Below are positions 9,945 to 18,351 of a DNA stretch of 64,000 bases, one piece after another. Each line of letters opens with the position of its first letter. Position 1 is the first letter of the stretch. The stretch comes from Pseudomonas sp. GOM6 (GTDB taxonomy: Bacteria > Pseudomonadota > Gammaproteobacteria > Pseudomonadales > Pseudomonadaceae): the NCBI RefSeq assembly GCF_029537485.1, contig NZ_JARPUS010000014.1, positions 1 to 64,000 on the forward strand, written 5' to 3'. The translations under genes and the position numbers were made by a program. The notes under the pieces were generated by a model. The model ran no database searches and was not told where the DNA came from. It worked only from the letters and a program-made list of their open reading frames with translations.

Positions 9945-10013
9945 CTTTGACTTCATTTTTATGACAGGTTGAGCGGATATATTTTAATCACCACCTTGAA
10001 GGAGTGATTAAAC

Positions 10014-10346
10014 ATGAAAAGCCTCAAAGTTATTGCAGCCCTTGCCGCTATGGTTGTTTCCTCTGCCACTCTGGCAGAAGGCGGCGCTGATCGTGTTTAT
10101 GGTCGGATGATTCAGGCCAATGAGCAGGCCATGCAAGAGTATGCTGCCGCTAACGGAAAGAATCCGCCTGAAGTTATTCATTACCGCTACGGCATGAAGC
10201 TCGATATCGCCAGGGTCGTGGCCACTACCTCAACGGACTCTAGCTGCAATGTGATGCCAGCCCAGATGACCTACGAGGACTCCAACGGCGATCTGAATAT
10301 TCTTGAATACCGTGCAGCCGGAACAGGTTGCCGGAACCAAAACTAA
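10014..10346 (+). CDS. PtrA-like signal sequence plus DUF2790 domain protein
   Basis: 110 aa. The first 40 residues (MKSLKVIAALAAMVVSSATLAEGGADRVYGRM) match the PtrA-type N-terminus also seen at 16,712-16,918 and 41,146-41,505. The remainder (PPEVIHYRYGMKLDIARVVATT...DSNGDLNILEYRAAGTGC) is a DUF2790 domain with two cysteines. It is a predicted periplasmic protein. DUF2790 proteins are small, Pseudomonas-specific and often strongly copper-induced; the function is not known. Good AAGGAG ribosome-binding site at 9999-10004. Confidence 0.75.
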   Translation: MKSLKVIAALAAMVVSSATLAEGGADRVYGRMIQANEQAMQEYAAANGKNPPEVIHYRYGMKLDIARVVATTSTDSSCNVMPAQMTYEDSNGDLNILEYRAAGTGCRNQN

Positions 10347-10361
10347 TAAATGACATCGCGC

Positions 10362-10375
10362 TGACTGAAAAGTAA
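10362..10375. promoter_or_regulatory. degenerate TTAC-N6-GTAA operator (oprD copy 1)
   Basis: TGACTGAAAAGTAA followed by TTTTC. The right half and its TTTTC extension match the better box in front of the second OprD gene (23,248-23,261), and both lie about 130-140 nt before the porin start codon. Confidence 0.35.
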
Positions 10376-10502
10376 TTTTCAAGTCACCCTGACGTTATTT
10401 GGCATGTGGAAATATGGCCAAGGCGCGCCTGGTTATGCCCGGCGCGCTTGGCACATATATGCAACCACACAATGACAACTGCCAATAACATCAGGAGAAT
10501 TT

Positions 10503-11828
10503 ATGAATAACAGAACCCTGTTAGGACTTTCTCTACTCGCTCTGAGCATCAGTACCGGGCAAGCTGCAATGGCCGCCGACGAGAAAGGCGAGGGATTTAT
10601 CGAAGGCAGCAGCCTGACCATCCTCAATCGAAATCTCTACTTCAACCGTGACTTCCGCAAAGGCCAGTCCAGCAGCTCGGGTAATGGCTATTCGGAAGAG
10701 TGGGCGCATGGCGTGATAGGCCGATTCGAGTCTGGCTTCACCGAGGGCACCATAGGCTTCGGTGTCGATGCCTTTGCCATGCTAGGACTCAAACTTGACA
10801 CCGGCGACGGCCGTTCAGGAGCCGGTGGCTCAGTCGATGTGCTGCCTTACAACAGCCTCGGGCAGGCTGAGGATAACTACTCCAAACTGGGTGGCGCGGT
10901 GAAAGCTCGGTTCATGGATACCGAGATCAAGGTAGGCGACGTCTTTCCTGTCAGCCCTGTCGTCCAATACGGTGATGCGCGGCTTTTACCGGAGAGTTTC
11001 CGAGGTATCACCGTGCTCAACAGCAGCGTGGAAGGACTGTCGCTTCAAGGTGGTCGCCTCCACTCGATGAGCCAACCCAATACCAGCAGCATGCGCGACG
11101 GCTTCGCTACCTTCTACGCAGGCGAAGTGGACTCGCCATGGATCGCCTATTTCGGTGGTGATTACACGCTTAATGACAACGTCGGCTTTAGTCTCTACAC
11201 CAGCCGCCTCAAGGATGCCTGGAATCAATATTACGCGGGCACCACGCTGAGCTACCCGCTTGCGGACGATGTCGCCTTGATCGGCGGGCTGAACTACTAC
11301 AAGGCGGTCGATGAAGGGAAGCAGCTCCTCGGGAGCTTCGATAACAACATCTGGAGCGGCAAGGTCGGCATCCAATTCGGCGCTCACACAGTGCTGGTGG
11401 GTCTCCAGCGCAACAATGGCGATGATGACTTCGACTACTTGCGCCAATCGGACTCCATCTACCTCGACAACTCCATCCAGTACAGCGACTTCAACTCGCC
11501 GAAGGAGAAGTCATGGCAAGTGCGCTATGACCTGGATATGGAGCCTTTCGGTGTGCCTGGGTTGAGCTTCATGACTCGATATGCCCAAGGCTGGGATGCC
11601 GACTACAGCAAGGCCAACGAAGTCTATATGCGCCGTGATGACAACGGCGATCCGTTGACCAACCAGAAGCGCTGGGAGCGGGACATCGAGGCCAAGTACG
11701 TTGTGCAGACTGGATCACTGAAGGATATGTCTTTCCGTGTTCGCCAAATGACCACTCGCGCGACCGATTACGAGTCGGATCTGGATGAAGTCCGCCTGAT
11801 TGTCGAGTACCCGCTGGAAGTTCTCTAA
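10503..11828 (+). CDS. OprD-family outer-membrane porin, copy 1
   Basis: 441 aa with signal peptide (cleavage near AMAADEK). It is an OprD-type 18-strand substrate-specific porin, recognisable by the start GFIEGSSLTILNRNLYFNRDFR and the C-terminal strand EVRLIVEYPLEVL ending in a hydrophobic residue. It is a close paralogue of 23,400-24,725: long stretches and the whole C-terminus are identical. Some OprD-like porins respond to copper or zinc regulators in Pseudomonas; the location and upstream box suggest the same here. Substrate unknown. AGGAG ribosome-binding site 5 nt before the ATG. Confidence 0.92.
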   Translation: MNNRTLLGLSLLALSISTGQAAMAADEKGEGFIEGSSLTILNRNLYFNRDFRKGQSSSSGNGYSEEWAHGVIGRFESGFTEGTIGFGVDAFAMLGLKLDTGDGRSGAGGSVDVLPYNSLGQAEDNYSKLGGAVKARFMDTEIKVGDVFPVSPVVQYGDARLLPESFRGITVLNSSVEGLSLQGGRLHSMSQPNTSSMRDGFATFYAGEVDSPWIAYFGGDYTLNDNVGFSLYTSRLKDAWNQYYAGTTLSYPLADDVALIGGLNYYKAVDEGKQLLGSFDNNIWSGKVGIQFGAHTVLVGLQRNNGDDDFDYLRQSDSIYLDNSIQYSDFNSPKEKSWQVRYDLDMEPFGVPGLSFMTRYAQGWDADYSKANEVYMRRDDNGDPLTNQKRWERDIEAKYVVQTGSLKDMSFRVRQMTTRATDYESDLDEVRLIVEYPLEVL

Positions 11829-11915
11829 CCCTGGCAAGCGGGCGGGTTGATTGCCCGCTCGCGCCTTGGTCCTGCTGTCCCCTCGTAGTGCTCCTTTGGT
11901 TTGGAGACAGCCCTT

Positions 11916-11937
11916 GGCGCCCTCGGGCGCCTTTTTT
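11916..11937 (+). terminator. rho-independent terminator of oprD copy 1
   Basis: GC stem GGCGCC...GGCGCC around a 4-nt loop, followed by a run of six T. It ends the plus-strand porin transcript and faces the minus-strand cop operon end. Confidence 0.85.
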
Positions 11938-12005
11938 ACTTAGGTTAAAGGGCGTATGAAAAAGAGTCGGCCACTACACACAAGCGGCCGTGCTGGCAGG
12001 CAGTA

Positions 12006-12449
12006 CTACTGAGCGGGATATTCTGCAACGACCTGATCAGACCCCGCCTTGGTCAAGCCAATGACCTGGTAGGCATGCTGTACGCCATCGACTTCCATAC
12101 CGGGGGAGCCCGCCGGCATCCCGGGAACAGCGATGCCCACGAGATCATCGCGCTTGGTGAGCTCGATGACCTGAGCCGCCGGCACATGACCTTCGACGAA
12201 CTTGCCGTCAATCACCGCGGTGTGACAAGACGCCAACCGCGGCGCAACGCCCAGACTTTGCTTCACTGCCGACATGTTGCTTTCGACATGGTCGACGACT
12301 TTGAAGCCATTCGCTTCGAGGTGTGAGATCCACTTCTTGCAACATCCGCAATTAGCATCACGATGGACATCAATCGTCAGGGCATCAGCGGCTTGAACTC
12401 CAGTTGTGACGGAGAGAGCGGCCAGCAAGGCCAGATATTTAGCTTTCAT
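12006..12449 (-). CDS. copG: CopG-like DUF411 copper-binding protein
   Basis: 147 aa. A signal peptide (MKAKYLALLAALSVTTGVQA) is followed by the DUF411 fold with the metal motif DANCGCCKKW (Cys34, Cys36, Cys37) and a later SCHTAVIDGKFVEGHVPA. P. aeruginosa CopG of this family binds a copper cluster and acts in periplasmic copper handling. The ATG at 12,449 overlaps the end of the cytochrome gene by 11 nt; a longer ORF upstream only reads the antisense of its His-rich tail. Last gene of the copA-copB operon. Confidence 0.88.
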   Translation of the reverse strand: MKAKYLALLAALSVTTGVQAADALTIDVHRDANCGCCKKWISHLEANGFKVVDHVESNMSAVKQSLGVAPRLASCHTAVIDGKFVEGHVPAAQVIELTKRDDLVGIAVPGMPAGSPGMEVDGVQHAYQVIGLTKAGSDQVVAEYPAQ

Positions 12450-13281
12450 GCACGTGCTCTTTGCCATCGGCGTGGGTGTGGGTCTTGGGCGAGGCATTCG
12501 GAGTTTGCTCGGAATGATGGTCTCCGCCGCTTGGGGCGGCCTCATCCCCGGCATGGTGATCATCGCCACTCATGTCCGAATGGTGACCTGCCTCAGGTGC
12601 GGAGCCACCCTCGCTATCAGTAGCCGCGGCATCGTGATGGCCAGGCTCTCCGGCATCACCTGTTCCATGATGGTCTTCGCCACCGCCGCTATTGCCATGA
12701 TGGCCAGGCTTGTTGTCGCCGTGCTGACCTTCATGATTGTGCATTTGCGTTTCCCCACCACCATGCTGATGGCCGCCACTGGATGCGACGAGTGCTTGGT
12801 ATTGCTTGGCATCCATCGTCGGCAATTGGTCAATGAAGGCAACCATGCCCCAGATGTACTCATCGCCCATGCTCTTGCCCCACGCAGGCATACCCGTTGC
12901 CTTGATGCCATGCTTGATCACCCAGAACGCTGCTGACGGATTGCCATCGACACCGATCTTGGCGAGGTTGGGGGGCGCAGGATAAAGCGATTGGCTCAGC
13001 TCGGTCTCCGCCACACCTGGCGCCAAATGACAGCCGATACACATGGAGTTGTAGTTGCCCGCACCGGCGCGAATAAGAGCTTGATCATCCAGGTTGGGAA
13101 CCTCGATGTTCCGCGAACGGACTTCGATAGAGCGGTCACGGGCCATCGTGAGAAACGCATTCACTGCAGGAAAATGGGGATCGTCGGCCCCCACGTTGAC
13201 CACGCCAAAGTAGGCACCGGCCAGGACAGCTGTGCTACCGACCACGCCGGCCGCCACCAAAGTTTTAATTGTTCTTTTCAT
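12439..13281 (-). CDS. periplasmic cytochrome c with long His-rich tail
   Basis: 280 aa. N-terminal signal or anchor (about 1-30), one class I haem site CIGCH (Cys81, Cys84, His85) and a probable axial Met in GMPAWG near residue 130. From about residue 168 to the end is a low-complexity tail dominated by His, Gly, Asp and Glu (HQHGGGE, HHGNSGGGEDHHG, HTHADGKEHVHE). The tail would chelate Cu(II), Zn or Ni. It lies between copB and copG, overlapping copG, so it is part of periplasmic copper resistance, possibly coupling copper redox chemistry to electron transfer (inference). Confidence 0.88.
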   Translation of the reverse strand: MKRTIKTLVAAGVVGSTAVLAGAYFGVVNVGADDPHFPAVNAFLTMARDRSIEVRSRNIEVPNLDDQALIRAGAGNYNSMCIGCHLAPGVAETELSQSLYPAPPNLAKIGVDGNPSAAFWVIKHGIKATGMPAWGKSMGDEYIWGMVAFIDQLPTMDAKQYQALVASSGGHQHGGGETQMHNHEGQHGDNKPGHHGNSGGGEDHHGTGDAGEPGHHDAAATDSEGGSAPEAGHHSDMSGDDHHAGDEAAPSGGDHHSEQTPNASPKTHTHADGKEHVHES

Positions 13282-13290
13282 GTCAGGTTC

Positions 13291-14382
13291 TCAAAACCAC
13301 ATCCGGATACCGGCGACAAAACGCGCCTCGTCTACATCACCGCCCTCGTCGCGCACCATGTCTGCCGTGTTGCCATAGGAGCGGCTCCAAGAAACCCCGA
13401 TATAGGGGGCAAACTGCCGGACAATCTCGTAACGCAGACGTAAACCGAGCTCGGTATTGGCCAACCCGGACCCCACACCTCGCTCAGGATCGTTCTTGCC
13501 GTAGAAGTTCATTTCGGCAGTTGGCTGGAGAATCAGCCGGTTGGTCAGCAGAATGTCGTACTCGCCCTCCAGTCGGGCAGCAGTTTGGCCATTCTCGCCG
13601 ACGAAGGCCGTGGCTTCGGCCTCAAAGGCGTAAAGCGCCATGCCCTGGATACCGAAGGCGGCCCAAGTCTGCGGCGACTCCGGTTTGAAGTCCTGGCGGA
13701 CGCCCGCGACGACATCCCACCAAGGGCCGATCGAGCGGCCGTACAGCAGCTGTAATTCAGCGTCCTCGGTAACGCCGTTGGTACGCTCGCCTTCGGAGCG
13801 GAACCAGACCCGGTTGATATCACCGCCTACCCAACCCGACGCATCCCAGGCCAGGGTGCTGCCCTCATCTGCGTCTTGGTATTCGAGCTGATCGAGCAGG
13901 AAAAAGCTGTTGATGGCGCTGTCATGCACCTTGTGGCCAGGCAGTGGCGGGAAAGCCGCTTGGCGATCAGCATCCGTCAGAACGGGAATCGGCGTACGAC
14001 TGGTAGTTCTCGGGGCTTCAGCGGAGCCATGGTTCATCTTCGAATGATCCATGCCCTCCATCTGTCCCTGCATGGTGCCGTGTCCCATCTTGCTGTGGTC
14101 CATGGCTGGGGCCTTCTCTTGGCTCTGGCTGTGGCCCATCTGGCTATGGTCCATTCTGCCCGATTCGCTCTGCATGGCACCATGATCCATCTTGCTGTGA
14201 TCCATGCCCTCCATCGGCGCTTTGGCGGAACCGTGGCCCATCTGGCTGTGGTCCATCGACATGGAGCCGTGCCCCATTGCCGAATGATCCATTTCTTCCG
14301 CAGCCTGGGTAACGCCGCCGCTGAGTGCACTCAGCGACACGACCAGCGCTATGAGGGACGGGCGTGAAAACCTAGTGGTCAT
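13291..14382 (-). CDS. copB: CopB outer-membrane copper-binding protein
   Basis: 363 aa. Signal peptide ([27 protein letters not shown]) then a Met/His-rich region (about residues 28-120) with repeats of the type MDHSKMGHG, then the conserved CopB beta-barrel part ([24 protein letters not shown] ... [11 protein letters not shown] ... [10 protein letters not shown]). CopB sits in the outer membrane and sequesters copper. The ATG at 14,382 was chosen because it places the signal peptide at the N-terminus; it overlaps the preceding gene by 11 nt. Confidence 0.94.
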   Translation of the reverse strand: MTTRFSRPSLIALVVSLSALSGGVTQAAEEMDHSAMGHGSMSMDHSQMGHGSAKAPMEGMDHSKMDHGAMQSESGRMDHSQMGHSQSQEKAPAMDHSKMGHGTMQGQMEGMDHSKMNHGSAEAPRTTSRTPIPVLTDADRQAAFPPLPGHKVHDSAINSFFLLDQLEYQDADEGSTLAWDASGWVGGDINRVWFRSEGERTNGVTEDAELQLLYGRSIGPWWDVVAGVRQDFKPESPQTWAAFGIQGMALYAFEAEATAFVGENGQTAARLEGEYDILLTNRLILQPTAEMNFYGKNDPERGVGSGLANTELGLRLRYEIVRQFAPYIGVSWSRSYGNTADMVRDEGGDVDEARFVAGIRMWF

Positions 14383-14686
14383 GGTTCGAACCTGCTTCGG
14401 CTTCGGTGCCGCCATGCTTATCCATCATCTTCTCGTGCCCCATATCGTCATGGTTCATGCCCTCATGATCCATGGTGCCATGATCCATCTGCTGGCCAGC
14501 GGCCTTGCCTTTCGATTGATCTGCAGGCTTGTCACTGATGGCCTCGGGCGCAGCCGACTCGGCAGCATGTTGTTCGTGCTCGCTGTGCCCCTCACCTGCC
14601 AATGACGTCGGCGCGTACAAAGCAGCCAAAAAACTGAACATCGCTGCGCTGCCAAACAGGGCATTACGCTTCATAAAAGTACTCAT
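14372..14686 (-). CDS. small Met/His-rich periplasmic copper-binding protein
   Basis: 104 aa between copA and copB. Signal peptide (about residues 1-30, start possibly Met5), then a hydrophilic body ending in the metal-binding run [25 protein letters not shown]. The same MDHxxM motif occurs in CopA and CopB of this operon. Probably a periplasmic copper sponge or carrier between the two. It has no folded domain that I recognise. Confidence 0.8.
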   Translation of the reverse strand: MSTFMKRNALFGSAAMFSFLAALYAPTSLAGEGHSEHEQHAAESAAPEAISDKPADQSKGKAAGQQMDHGTMDHEGMNHDDMGHEKMMDKHGGTEAEAGSNHDH

Positions 14687-14698
14687 CAGAAATCTCCT

Positions 14699-16522
14699 TT
14701 ACTCATCCACACGGACTTCACGGAACATGCCCATTTCCATGTGGAGCAACAGGTGGCAGTGGTAGGCCCAACGCCCCAACGCATCGGCGGTCACCCGATA
14801 GCTGCGCTTGGAACCTGGCGGCATGTCGATGGTGTGTTTACGCACCAGGAAATTGCCGTTCGCATCCTCCAGATCACTCCACATGCCATGAAGATGGATC
14901 GGGTGAGTCATCATGGTGTCGTTGACCAGCGTGATGCGAACACGCTCGCCGTACTTGAGGCGTAGAGGCTCGGCGTCAGAGAACTTGATTCCATCGAAGG
15001 ACCAGGAGAATTTCTCCATATGCCCGGTGAGGTGCAGCTCGATGGTGCGACTTGGCTCACGCCCGTCCGGATCAGGGAAGGTGCTGCGCAGGTCAGAGTA
15101 CGTCAGCACGCGCCGGCCGTTATCACGCAGGCCGATACCTGGGTCGTCCAGCTTGTGCGTCGGCGTCATGGTCTGCATGTCGACCAAAGGATTGTTGGTC
15201 TCTGAGGCCGGGTGTGCCTGCATGTTGCCAGCCATGCCAGCCATGCCAGCCATGCCAGCCATGTTTGAATGATCCATTCCGGCCATCTGGCTGTGATCCA
15301 TACCAGCCATGCCACCCTGCATGCTGCCATGATCCATTCCCGCCATATTGCCCTGATCCATCCCGGCCATGTTCCCGTGATCCATACCGCCCATGCTGCC
15401 GTGATCCATACCCATGTCGCCCATGGCAATCAGCGGACGCGGGTCGGGGCTGGGTACTGGTGCACTCAACCCCTCCTGTACAGCAAGGGTGCCGCGCGCA
15501 TAGCCAGTGCGATCCATGGATTGTGCAAACACGGTATAGGCCTGTTCGCTGTCTGGTTCGACGATCACGTCGTAGGTCTCGGCCACGGCGATACGGAACT
15601 CGTCGACGCTGACCGGTTTGACGTGCAGACCATCGGCCGCAACCACAGTCATCTTCAGGCCCGGGATGCGCACATCGAAATAGGTCATCGCCGAGGCGTT
15701 GATGAAGCGCAGGCGGATCTTTTCGCCTGGTTTGAATATGCCGGTCCAGTTGCCATTGGGTGCCTGGCCATTCATCAGGTAGGTGTAGGTGTAGCCACTG
15801 ACGTCAGCGAGATCCGTCGGGCTCATCTTCATCTCGGCCCACATCTTGCGATCGGCTACGGCGGCGGACCAACCCATCTCGCTTACGTCATCGATGAAGT
15901 CACCAACGGTGCGCTTGTGCTGGTTGTAGTAGTCCGATTGCTTCTTCAGCTTGGCCAGAACCCGAGCTGGGTTTTCATCGGTCCAGTCGCTCAGCAGTAC
16001 GACGTAGTCACGGTCGTAAGTGAAGGGTTCGGACTCTTTGGCATCGATGACCAGCGCGCCATATACGCCGACCTGCTCCTGAAGCCCCGAGTGGCTGTGA
16101 TACCAGTAGGTACCGTTCTGATTGACCTTGAACTTGTACTCATACATGCCATCAGGCGCGATGCCATGGAAGCTCAGGCCCGGAACGCCATCCATGTTCG
16201 CCGGCAGGATAATGCCGTGCCAGTGAATGGACGTGTCCTCCTTGAGGCGGTTGCGTACGCGCAAAGTCACGGTCTCGCCCTCCCGCCAGCGCAGGATCGG
16301 GCCTGGCAGCGAGCCATTGATCGTCATGGCGGTACGCGCTGCGCCGGTGATGTTTACCGGAGTCTCTCCGATAAACAGGTCGAAATCGTTACCGCTCAGC
16401 ACGTTGGGCTGACCTGGGCTGGTTACCGCCCAGACCGGCGTGCGCCACATGCCCATGCCGCCGAGAATACCGGCGGCGGCGAGGCCTTTGACGAAAGTAC
16501 GTCTTGTGGTTTTGCTTTGCAT
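14699..16522 (-). CDS. copA: CopA multicopper oxidase
   Basis: 607 aa. Twin-arginine signal (TRRTFVKGLAAAGILGG), then a three-domain cupredoxin oxidase with all copper ligands: HWHG and HSH in the first domain, HPIHLHGMW and HCHLLLHMEMGM in the last. A Met-rich insertion at about residues 370-433 has repeated GMDHGSM/GMDHSNM units and a GMA run. It oxidises Cu(I) and binds copper in the periplasm. First gene of the operon copA - Met/His-rich protein - copB - cytochrome c - copG; the promoter region at 16,523-16,711 contains a TTAC-N6-GTAA box. Confidence 0.96.
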   Translation of the reverse strand: MQSKTTRRTFVKGLAAAGILGGMGMWRTPVWAVTSPGQPNVLSGNDFDLFIGETPVNITGAARTAMTINGSLPGPILRWREGETVTLRVRNRLKEDTSIHWHGIILPANMDGVPGLSFHGIAPDGMYEYKFKVNQNGTYWYHSHSGLQEQVGVYGALVIDAKESEPFTYDRDYVVLLSDWTDENPARVLAKLKKQSDYYNQHKRTVGDFIDDVSEMGWSAAVADRKMWAEMKMSPTDLADVSGYTYTYLMNGQAPNGNWTGIFKPGEKIRLRFINASAMTYFDVRIPGLKMTVVAADGLHVKPVSVDEFRIAVAETYDVIVEPDSEQAYTVFAQSMDRTGYARGTLAVQEGLSAPVPSPDPRPLIAMGDMGMDHGSMGGMDHGNMAGMDQGNMAGMDHGSMQGGMAGMDHSQMAGMDHSNMAGMAGMAGMAGNMQAHPASETNNPLVDMQTMTPTHKLDDPGIGLRDNGRRVLTYSDLRSTFPDPDGREPSRTIELHLTGHMEKFSWSFDGIKFSDAEPLRLKYGERVRITLVNDTMMTHPIHLHGMWSDLEDANGNFLVRKHTIDMPPGSKRSYRVTADALGRWAYHCHLLLHMEMGMFREVRVDE

Positions 16523-16685
16523 GCCGTTATGTCCAATCCGTCAGATGAGCCGGTGATGTGCATCCGGTCTCGGGTTCATTGACTGCTCCAGTGTCGGGAG
16601 ATTTGATCTTCAAGCCTTGCGCGTTGCGCAAGTTCCCCCCGACACCAAGCAGTATGAAACTGCCATATCTCAACCATCCGGGTGA

Positions 16686-16699
16686 TTACATTTCTGTAA
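16686..16699. promoter_or_regulatory. TTAC-N6-GTAA operator candidate (copA)
   Basis: TTACATTTCTGTAA, a perfect dyad followed by GGTTG, 164 nt before the copA ATG and 13 nt beyond the stop of the ptrA-like gene. It is the best example of the copper subtype of the box and resembles the 'cop box' described for CopR in Pseudomonas. Confidence 0.65.
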
Positions 16700-16711
16700 G
16701 GTTGAGGGGGC

Positions 16712-16918
16712 TCAGCAGTTGGCGTGTTCCGCCTGTTTGGCTTGGCTGCCGGCGACGGGAGCTTCATCCTTCTGCTGCTTGGCCAACTGATAGGCTTCCA
16801 GCGAGGCCTGACGGGCTTGTTCCATGCGTGCAAACGTGCGATCAGCACCGCCTTCGGCCATCGCCAGGCTGGAAACACTCAGGGCAGCAACTACAAACAG
16901 GGTTTTGATCGATTTCAT
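16712..16918 (-). CDS. ptrA: PtrA-like small periplasmic protein
   Basis: 68 aa. Signal peptide (MKSIKTLFVVAALSVSSLAMA) followed by EGGADRTFARMEQARQASLEAY, the N-terminal region of the PtrA family, first described as a copper-inducible repressor of type III secretion in P. aeruginosa. Ends ...EHANC. A box-containing divergent promoter region separates it from the bufferin operon. A direct regulatory role is doubtful for a secreted protein; a periplasmic copper-tolerance role is more likely (inference). Confidence 0.78.
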   Translation of the reverse strand: MKSIKTLFVVAALSVSSLAMAEGGADRTFARMEQARQASLEAYQLAKQQKDEAPVAGSQAKQAEHANC

Positions 16919-17023
16919 TTCGTTAATCCTCGTAAGTTCAAAAGCCCCCGTAACAAACGGAGACGAGCGTTAAGCTCGATGCCACGTTAACCACGAAGCC
17001 CTGTCAGCAACCTGATCCGAACA

Positions 17024-17037
17024 TTACAGTTCTGTCA
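17024..17037. promoter_or_regulatory. operator candidate between ptrA and buf operon
   Basis: TTACAGTTCTGTCA followed by GGTTGC. The box is nested in a larger inverted repeat, AGCAACCTGA (17,006-17,015) with TCAGGTTGCT (17,035-17,044). The arrangement suits control of both divergent promoters by one regulator. Confidence 0.55.
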
Positions 17038-17209
17038 GGTTGCTATTTCTTTCTTGTAGGCCCTCCTGAAGGCTCGGTACTGTCTTCCTGCCCGCGCAGC
17101 CTTGCGGATTTCATGGGCCTGCTCGGTAGCAATGCCTGAGCTAACTCGCTCACTCGCTCACTCGCACCGACGGATCGCGACCATCAAACAACCAAGAGAG
17201 ATAGCCACT

Positions 17210-17470
17210 ATGTCGAACAAATCCAACGTAGCTACCGGTGCCGCCCTGGCTCTGGTGGCCGCCAGCCTGTTCTCCACCCTGCCTGCCCAGGCTGCCCAGG
17301 ACACCAAAGCAGCTGAAGTGAAGTGCTTCGGGGTCAATGGTTGCAAGGGGCAGAACGACTGCATGACCGCGAAAAACGCCTGCAAAGGCCAAGGCGAATG
17401 CAAAGGCCAAGGTTTCAAGTTGATGACCCAGGCCAAATGTGACGAAGCCGGTGGCAAAACCAGCGAATAA
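17210..17470 (+). CDS. bufA: bufferin-type copper-binding RiPP precursor (BufA)
   Basis: 86 aa. A signal-peptide-like leader ([28 protein letters not shown]) is followed by a short core with six cysteines in the pattern KC-N5-C-N5-C-N6-C-N5-C-N12-C, with repeated KGQ units ([21 protein letters not shown]). It matches the BufA2-like secreted bufferin precursors, whose cysteines are modified to thiooxazoles by an MNIO enzyme and then bind copper in the periplasm. The modifying genes follow directly. A hairpin stands after its stop codon. Confidence 0.85.
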   Translation: MSNKSNVATGAALALVAASLFSTLPAQAAQDTKAAEVKCFGVNGCKGQNDCMTAKNACKGQGECKGQGFKLMTQAKCDEAGGKTSE

Positions 17471-17477
17471 GGCGGTT

Positions 17478-17502
17478 CAGGGGAGTGCATGCCACTCCCC
17501 TG
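17478..17502 (+). promoter_or_regulatory. intercistronic hairpin between bufA and bufB
   Basis: A perfect 10-bp inverted repeat CAGGGGAGTG / CACTCCCCTG with a 5-nt loop, starting 8 nt after the bufA stop and ending 13 nt before the bufB ATG. There is no following T run, so it looks like an mRNA-stabilising or partial-attenuation element that would keep precursor above enzyme (inference). Confidence 0.6.
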
Positions 17503-17514
17503 CTGGAGTCTCGA

Positions 17515-18351
17515 ATGAGTAAGCGCAAAACTCTGGGTTTCGGTCTTGGCCTTCGCAACGAGTATTACCGGCAGATCCTGGAGGAACGGCCTGCGGTCGA
17601 CTGGTTCGAGATCATTTCCGAGAATTACCTGGTGGAAGGCGGCAAGGCTCTCTACTTCCTCGATGCGATCGGCGAGCACTACCCCCTGGTGATGCACGGG
17701 GTGTCTCTTTCGATTGGCGGCTCACATGCCTTGGACATCGACTACCTACGACAGCTCAAGCAACTGGCAGATCGGGTGCAGCCTCAGTGGGTGTCTGATC
17801 ACTTGTGCTGGAGTCGAGGCAACGCCCATCAACTTCACGATCTGCTGCCGCTGCCGTTTACCCAGGAGAGCCTGCTGCATGTCGCGGCCCGGGTGCGCCT
17901 GGTGCAGGATGTTTTGGAGCGTCCCATCGTGCTGGAGAACGTTTCCTCCTACGTGCAGTGGACAACATCCAGCATGAGCGAGTCTCAGTTCCTCTCGGAG
18001 CTCAGTTACCTGACCGGGTGCGAGCTGCTTCTCGACGTGAACAACGTCTACGTCAGCTCGCGAAACCAGGGTTTCGACCCTTGGCAGTTCATCATGGAGT
18101 TGCCGCACGAGCGGATTCGGCAAATTCACCTGGCCGGGCACAGCGATTACGGGCAATACCTCATCGACACCCATGATCAGCCCATCGCTGATCCGGTTTG
18201 GTCTCTATACAGCAAGACGTTGAGCTACTTGGGCCCGACATCGACCTTGATCGAGCGGGATGACCAGTTTCCGCCGCTGGAGGAGCTGCTGTCCGAATTA
18301 GCACATGCCCGTGCTATCGCCAAAGCTGTGATATCGGGGGCCATCCCTTGA
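17515..18351 (+). CDS. bufB: BufB, MNIO/DUF692-family RiPP-modifying enzyme
   Basis: 278 aa. The DUF692 TIM-barrel (multinuclear non-haem iron oxidative enzyme) motifs are in order: GLGLRNEYY, FEIISENYL, HGVSLSIGG, SDHLCW, LPLPFT, ENVSSY, LLLDVNNVYVSSRNQGFDP and HLAGHSD. The His, Asp, Glu and Asn in these motifs are the iron ligands of the family. It modifies cysteines of the BufA precursor. The ATG at 17,515 has GGAG upstream. The 3' end overlaps bufC (TTGA). Confidence 0.92.
   Translation: MSKRKTLGFGLGLRNEYYRQILEERPAVDWFEIISENYLVEGGKALYFLDAIGEHYPLVMHGVSLSIGGSHALDIDYLRQLKQLADRVQPQWVSDHLCWSRGNAHQLHDLLPLPFTQESLLHVAARVRLVQDVLERPIVLENVSSYVQWTTSSMSESQFLSELSYLTGCELLLDVNNVYVSSRNQGFDPWQFIMELPHERIRQIHLAGHSDYGQYLIDTHDQPIADPVWSLYSKTLSYLGPTSTLIERDDQFPPLEELLSELAHARAIAKAVISGAIP

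Noticed and set aside
9951..9970. Second full operator next to the DUF2790 box
   Set aside because: Only the right half (TGACAGGTT) fits; mentioned as a half-site rather than annotated.
12406..12936. 176-aa plus-strand hydrophobic ORF
   Set aside because: Antisense of the His-rich cytochrome tail; its hydrophobic look is an artefact of reversed His/Asp codons.
15225..15430. Short repeats suggesting a CRISPR or tandem-repeat locus
   Set aside because: They are the coding repeats for the Met/His motif of CopA; spacers are not unique and the frame is kept.
15269..16582. 437-aa plus-strand ORF opposite copA
   Set aside because: Antisense of copA; the His-rich look comes from the reverse complement of Met/Asp/His repeats.
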